A stretch of DNA of 8,479 bases from Nitrospirota bacterium (lineage in GTDB: Bacteria > Nitrospirota > Thermodesulfovibrionia > UBA6902 > DSMQ01): contig JACQZD010000083.1 in the NCBI GenBank assembly GCA_016207865.1, positions 1 through 8,479 of the forward strand. The letters are read 5' to 3'. The number at the start of each line of letters is the position of its first letter. Within the stretch, counting starts at the first letter, position 1. The notes below the pieces were generated by a model, which saw only the letters and a program-made list of their open reading frames with translations, was not told the DNA's origin and made no database searches. Positions 5,673-8,479 of the stretch are shown here, in pieces. A program made the position numbers and the translations under genes.

Positions 5673-6668
5673 CTATCCTTTTAAATTATACGCCTGAAGC
5701 AGTTTTGATTCAATATCTTTTGCTATTTCAGGATTTGCTTTGAGGTATTCTCTGGAGTTCTCCCGGCCCTGTCCTATGCGGTTTCCGGCATATGAATACC
5801 ATGCGCCGCTTTTTTCAATTATTCCCTTTTCAACGCCTAAGTCCACGAGTTCTCCCGTCTTTGAAATGCCCTCGTTAAAATAGATATCAAATTCCGCCTG
5901 CTTAAAAGGCGGGGCGACCTTGTTTTTCACAACCTTTACCCTTACCCTGTTTCCTATGGATTCCTGAGCATCTTTGATATTTTCAATCTTCCTTATGTCA
6001 AGCCTCACGGATGAATAAAACTTAAGCGCGTTGCCGCCTGTTGTGGTTTCCGGATTGCCGAACATGACGCCTATTTTCATACGTATCTGGTTAATGAATA
6101 CAACAGTCGTCTGGCTTTTTGAAATTGCGCCGGTCAGTTTTCTCAGCGCCTGGCTCATAAGCCTTGCCTGAAGACCGGGCAGGCTGTCTCCCATTTCTCC
6201 CTCAATCTCTGCCCTGGGCACGAGCGCCGCCACGGAGTCTATGACAATAATGTCCAGAGCGCCGCTTCTTGTAAGCGTCTCTGCAACCTCAAGCGCCTGC
6301 TCGCCCGTGTCGGGCTGGCTTACTAAAAGGTCCTTTATTTTTACCCCAAGTTTTTCTGCGTAGCCCACGTCAAGGGCATGTTCGGCGTCAATAAATGCGG
6401 CGGCTCCGCCTTTTTTCTGCGCCTCTGCGATTGCAGTAAGAGCCAGCGTTGTTTTTCCCGAAGACTCAGGACCATATATTTCAATTACGCGTCCCCTCGG
6501 ATAACCGCCTACGCCCATTGCCGCGTTTAATCCGATGGAGCCGGAAGGGATAATGGCTATTTCAGCCGCTCCCTCAGCGCCGAGCCTCATTATTGCGCCT
6601 TTGCCGAATTGTTTTTCTATCTGCGAGATTGCCACTTCAAGGGCCTTTGCCCGTTCTTTGTCTGCCAT
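5673..6668 (-). CDS. recA: Recombinase RecA
   Basis: RecA is the DNA-dependent ATPase that forms filaments on single-stranded DNA, drives homologous strand exchange and stimulates SOS repressor self-cleavage. The 331 residues are full-length, slightly short at the C-terminus compared with about 350. Key sites fall at the same numbers as in E. coli: Walker A GPESSGKT (66-73), catalytic E96 in DAEHALD, Walker B DIIVIDSVAALVP (139-151), Q194 in FINQIR, and loop L2 around GNPETTTGGNALKFY (204-218). Loop L1 reads GDSLPGLQARLMSQAL, with Leu-Pro at the positions of E. coli H163-M164; I recall similar L1 sequences in some other phyla. The ATG is preceded by a strong AGGAGG. No LexA box of the CTGT-N8-ACAG or GAAC-N4-GTTC type was recognised upstream. 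It leads the recA-pilT-recX unit. Confidence 0.99.
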   Translation of the reverse strand: MADKERAKALEVAISQIEKQFGKGAIMRLGAEGAAEIAIIPSGSIGLNAAMGVGGYPRGRVIEIYGPESSGKTTLALTAIAEAQKKGGAAAFIDAEHALDVGYAEKLGVKIKDLLVSQPDTGEQALEVAETLTRSGALDIIVIDSVAALVPRAEIEGEMGDSLPGLQARLMSQALRKLTGAISKSQTTVVFINQIRMKIGVMFGNPETTTGGNALKFYSSVRLDIRKIENIKDAQESIGNRVRVKVVKNKVAPPFKQAEFDIYFNEGISKTGELVDLGVEKGIIEKSGAWYSYAGNRIGQGRENSREYLKANPEIAKDIESKLLQAYNLKG

Positions 6669-6673
6669 ACAGC

Positions 6674-6679
6674 CTCCTG
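6674..6679 (-). promoter_or_regulatory. Strong Shine-Dalgarno sequence of recA
   Basis: On the minus strand AGGAGG sits just ahead of the recA ATG, separated by a short spacer (CTGT). It is the only full-consensus ribosome site in the window and fixes the recA start. Most of the other genes here have weak or no Shine-Dalgarno sequence. Confidence 0.8.
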
Positions 6680-6696
6680 TTTTTGATTTGGGATTT

Positions 6697-6727
6697 ATTA
6701 TAACTCAAATAAAATTTTAAGTTTCAA
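6697..6727 (-). promoter_or_regulatory. Promoter of recA
   Basis: Reading the minus strand, a perfect -10 TATAAT (6697-6702) lies 28 bp upstream of the recA ATG. TTGAAA, matching five of six -35 positions, is at 6722-6727. The spacer is 19 bp, longer than the ideal 17. It lies between the thpR stop codon and recA, so recA can be transcribed independently of the upstream pgpA-pncC-thpR genes. Confidence 0.5.
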
Positions 6728-6731
6728 TATT

Positions 6732-7292
6732 TTAATTCGGACCCAGAAGAACCTCCGCAAGGCTTGTATATCTTGAGCCTGAAGAATGGAGTTCGCTTTT
6801 TATTAAAGATAATGACTTTACATTTATTGCGCCGAAGATGTCATTTTTGTGCAATTTAAGTTGTTGCAGAAGCGTTTCTTTGCTTGTCAAAGACCTGAAC
6901 CTGCCGAGCGTAAGATGCGCCGTGAATTTTCTGTCCTCTTTTTCAAACCCTATTGCAGCCATGTCGTTTTCAATATTTTTCTGAAGCCCTTTAAGTGTGC
7001 CGTCTTCTTCTGCCCCGACCCATAAGACCCTTGGAGATTTTTCATTCGGAAATATGCCTATGCCTTTGAGGGTAAGGGTAAAAGCCGGATATTTTTTACA
7101 GGCATCAGTCATTAAGCTTATTATTTTTTGGGTATCCTCTTCACCTGCGCTTCCCATAAACTTCAGCGTAAGGTGCATGTTGTCAGGATGGACCCACCTC
7201 ACATCCGCCCCGCATTTTTTAAACTCATCCTGAATACTGCGCAGGGCGGATTTAATTTCATGGGACAGCTCTATTGCAATAAAACATCTCAT
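6732..7292 (-). CDS. thpR: RNA 2',3'-cyclic phosphodiesterase (2'-5' RNA ligase family)
   Basis: ThpR/LigT-type 2H phosphoesterases open 2',3'-cyclic phosphates at RNA ends to 2'-phosphates and can join tRNA half-molecules through 2'-5' bonds in vitro. The 186-residue protein opens MRCFIAIELSHEIK, typical of the family. It carries the two catalytic HxTx motifs: H40-L-T42-L in NMHLTLKFMG and H126-L-T128-L in FTAHLTLGRF. The family block FPNEKSPRVLWVGAEE lies at 81-96. Length is normal and the fold should be cytosolic. The ATG is preceded by AGGG at about seven bases. It lies 63 bp upstream of recA and downstream of pncC, all on the minus strand; a repeat-filled gap separates it from pncC. Identification rests on the two motifs plus the conserved N-terminus and is secure; the in vivo RNA substrate in this family is poorly known. 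Confidence 0.94.
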   Translation of the reverse strand: MRCFIAIELSHEIKSALRSIQDEFKKCGADVRWVHPDNMHLTLKFMGSAGEEDTQKIISLMTDACKKYPAFTLTLKGIGIFPNEKSPRVLWVGAEEDGTLKGLQKNIENDMAAIGFEKEDRKFTAHLTLGRFRSLTSKETLLQQLKLHKNDIFGAINVKSLSLIKSELHSSGSRYTSLAEVLLGPN

Positions 7293-7320
7293 GCCTTTAC
7301 CCTGAAAATGAATTTAATTA

Positions 7321-7432
7321 ACCACAGATTTCCCAGATTACACAGATTAAAAAAATCTTCTAAAAAAATCTGAGTTAATCTGTGTAATCTGTGGCTGAAT
7401 TCAGTTTTATTTTCCTCTGTGTTCTCTGTGGT
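7321..7432. repeat. Dispersed CCACAGATTACACAGATTAA-type inverted repeats
   Basis: A perfect 17-bp inverted repeat pairs CAGATTACACAGATTAA (7334-7350) with TTAATCTGTGTAATCTG (7375-7391) across a 24-base A/T-rich spacer. The left arm is preceded by ACCACAGATT (7321-7330) and the right arm is followed by TGG. A related sequence, CCTCTGTGTTCTCTGTGGT, lies at 7414-7432. Repeats of this CCACAGA(TT/GA)ACACAGA type are familiar as dispersed intergenic sequences in many environmental bacterial genomes. They fill the 148-bp gap between pncC and thpR. Confidence 0.75.
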
Positions 7433-7440
7433 AAATTGCC

Positions 7441-7911
7441 TTATTTGTTTAGGTGTTTCCATAAAAATTCAATCGCAGCCTTTGTCGCCTGTTTTTTAAT
7501 TTTTTCTCTGCCGCCTTTAAACCTGAATTCTCCGGCGTAAGTCTGCTTTCCGTATGAAAGCGCAATGTACACGAGTCCCACAGGTTTGTTCTCCTGTGAA
7601 TCAGGACCTGCTGTGCCTGTAACTGCAAGCCCTATTTTTACATTTCTCAATTTTTTTACAGCTCTTGCCATTGCCTTTGCAGTTTCAGGGCTGACTGTGC
7701 CGTATTTACCGATAAGTTTTTCAGGGATGCCTAAAAGTTTAACCTTTGCTTCCGGCGAATAGCATATCACAGCGCTGTCAAAATATGCAGAGCCTCCCGG
7801 CGCATTGGTAATCATATGTGACAGCAGTCCGCCGGTGCAGGATTCAGCAATTGCAAGGGTGAGGTGTTTATCAGCCAAAAGCTTCCCGATTTTTTGTTCA
7901 AGGGGTTTCAT
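7441..7911 (-). CDS. pncC: Nicotinamide-nucleotide amidase (CinA C-terminal domain, PncC-like)
   Basis: This is a stand-alone CinA C-terminal domain that deamidates nicotinamide mononucleotide to nicotinate mononucleotide, recycling NMN into NAD synthesis. From M1 at 7911 (156 residues) the family blocks are AIAESCTGGLLSHMIT (20-35) with the active-site serine, YSPEAKVKLLGIP (51-63) with the conserved lysine, the YGTVSPETAKAMA stretch (70-82), VTGTAGPD (97-104, usually SGIAGP) and KPVGLVYIA (109-117). The frame stays open upstream to a TTG at 7983. The extra 24 residues are encoded by a TTGTTCAA repeat and lack family similarity, so MKPLEQKIG is the preferred start, though it has no clear Shine-Dalgarno sequence. 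There is no N-terminal molybdopterin-binding-like domain as in full CinA. It sits between pgpA and thpR on the same strand. Confidence 0.9.
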   Translation of the reverse strand: MKPLEQKIGKLLADKHLTLAIAESCTGGLLSHMITNAPGGSAYFDSAVICYSPEAKVKLLGIPEKLIGKYGTVSPETAKAMARAVKKLRNVKIGLAVTGTAGPDSQENKPVGLVYIALSYGKQTYAGEFRFKGGREKIKKQATKAAIEFLWKHLNK

Positions 7912-7930
7912 TAATTCAAATCGTTTAAGT

Positions 7931-7983
7931 TTGTTTAAATTGTTCAATTGTTCAAGGCTGTTTGATTTAAACTGTTTGAACAA
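7931..7983. repeat. TTGTTCAA direct and inverted short repeats between pgpA and pncC
   Basis: TTGTTTAAA (7931-7939) is followed by two abutting copies of TTGTTCAA (7940-7947 and 7948-7955), and then by the inverse TTGAACAA at 7976-7983. The half-related block CTGTTTGA and AACTGTTTGAA lie between them. The stretch sits in the 74-bp gap between the pgpA stop and the preferred pncC start, and keeps one reading frame open, which explains the apparent N-terminal extension of pncC. Confidence 0.6.
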
Positions 7984-7985
7984 TA

Positions 7986-8468
7986 TTAAACCATTTTAGA
8001 CAATATCATGTATATCTGCAGACAAATGTTTGCATAAACCCCTGCCATAACATCATCCAGCATGACCCCCAAACCTCCCGGAATTGTAATTTCAAATCTC
8101 CTTACCGGAGGCGGTTTCAGTATATCAAAAAACCTGAACAGAAAAAACGCTGCCAGCAGATATTCGGTGTTTTGAGGTATGAACAAAACAGATACTAAAT
8201 ACCCGCAGAACTCATCTATGATTATATGTGTGTTGTCTTTGCCGAGGGACTTTTCGGCATTGTGGGAAGCGAGCCATCCTAAAATAAATAACAGCGTAGT
8301 GATTAGAACAAGCCATGAGTCGGAAGGTTTTAAAAGAATTATCAGCAGAAGGCTTACAGCGCTGCCCCATGTGCCCGGGGCAGCAGGCAGATAGCCGATG
8401 AAGCCGAGGGTGGCGATTGATTTATAGAGCTTGTCAAATTGCATGTGTTTTTTAAATGTGTTTTGCAT
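7986..8468 (-). CDS. pgpA: Phosphatidylglycerophosphatase A
   Basis: PgpA is an inner-membrane phosphatase that converts phosphatidylglycerophosphate to phosphatidylglycerol, a late step of anionic phospholipid synthesis. The 160 residues carry the family signatures YLPAAPGTWGS (26-36), IIIDEFCGYLVS (82-93) and the long C-terminal block FRFFDILKPPPVRR (111-124) followed by PGGLGVMLDDVMAG (130-143). These acidic and glycine-rich motifs are the conserved catalytic parts. Hydrophobic segments near 36-48, 52-66, 101-115 and 139-157 agree with a multi-pass membrane protein. The start at 8468 has no visible ribosome site; M9 at 8444 is an alternative, and only 11 bp of upstream sequence is available. 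The gene is complete at its 3' end and is followed by pncC on the same strand. Identification is secure. Confidence 0.94.
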   Translation of the reverse strand: MQNTFKKHMQFDKLYKSIATLGFIGYLPAAPGTWGSAVSLLLIILLKPSDSWLVLITTLLFILGWLASHNAEKSLGKDNTHIIIDEFCGYLVSVLFIPQNTEYLLAAFFLFRFFDILKPPPVRRFEITIPGGLGVMLDDVMAGVYANICLQIYMILSKMV

Positions 8469-8479
8469 GAGGCATAGCA

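Noticed and set aside
6174..6192. Leu-Pro in RecA loop L1 in place of the E. coli His-Met as a sign of an altered recombinase
   Set aside because: The surrounding L1 sequence is well conserved and I recall similar DSLPGLQARL sequences in RecA from some other phyla, so it is probably normal family variation.
6669..6731. LexA/SOS operator upstream of recA
   Set aside because: The region was read for CTGT-N8-ACAG and GAAC-N4-GTTC patterns and neither is present. A lineage-specific box cannot be excluded, but nothing supports one.

Overview
The window looks like chromosomal core-gene DNA from a Gram-negative, moderate-GC, probably anaerobic or microaerophilic bacterium. It carries a Rho-type terminator, a type IV pilus retraction ATPase, phosphatidylglycerophosphatase A and an H-NOX heme protein. 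The gene mix and the dispersed intergenic repeats (GTCAT...ATCCAG palindromes, CCACAGATTACACAG-type repeats) recall Nitrospirota or former Deltaproteobacteria. That placement is an inference from gene content, not a database result. No plasmid, phage, CRISPR or intact transposon was found.

Layout. Positions 2-631 (+) hold the 3' half of rho. It converges on an acetolactate-synthase-like TPP enzyme (671-2161, -). That gene starts normally but lacks about 45 residues near its N-terminus, including the stretch that holds the catalytic glutamate. Upstream of it, past an inverted pair of 30-bp palindromic repeats, is a YrfG-type HAD nucleotidase (2310-2966, -). Divergent from that gene is a stand-alone H-NOX (heme nitric oxide/oxygen binding) protein (3074-3619, +). 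Positions 3620-3992, between the converging H-NOX and recX genes, contain no gene but a dense set of nested inverted repeats.

From 3993 to the end everything is on the minus strand, so transcription runs from high to low coordinates: pgpA (8468-7986), pncC/cinA C-domain (7911-7441), thpR (7292-6732), recA (6668-5673), pilT (5637-4480), recX (ending at 3993). recA has its own good -10 box and a strong Shine-Dalgarno sequence. pilT follows after 35 bp and recX overlaps the pilT 3' end, so recA-pilT-recX reads as one transcription unit. RecX is the known modulator of RecA filaments, so pilT is inserted between two functionally linked genes. The upstream genes (membrane lipid synthesis, pyridine nucleotide salvage, RNA end processing) are housekeeping and not obviously linked by pathway.

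Most worth a second look are the TPP enzyme that has lost its catalytic N-terminal segment, the orphan H-NOX with an apparently NO-selective heme pocket and no signalling partner nearby, and the structured convergent intergenic region at 3670-3961. No clearly new multi-gene system is visible.
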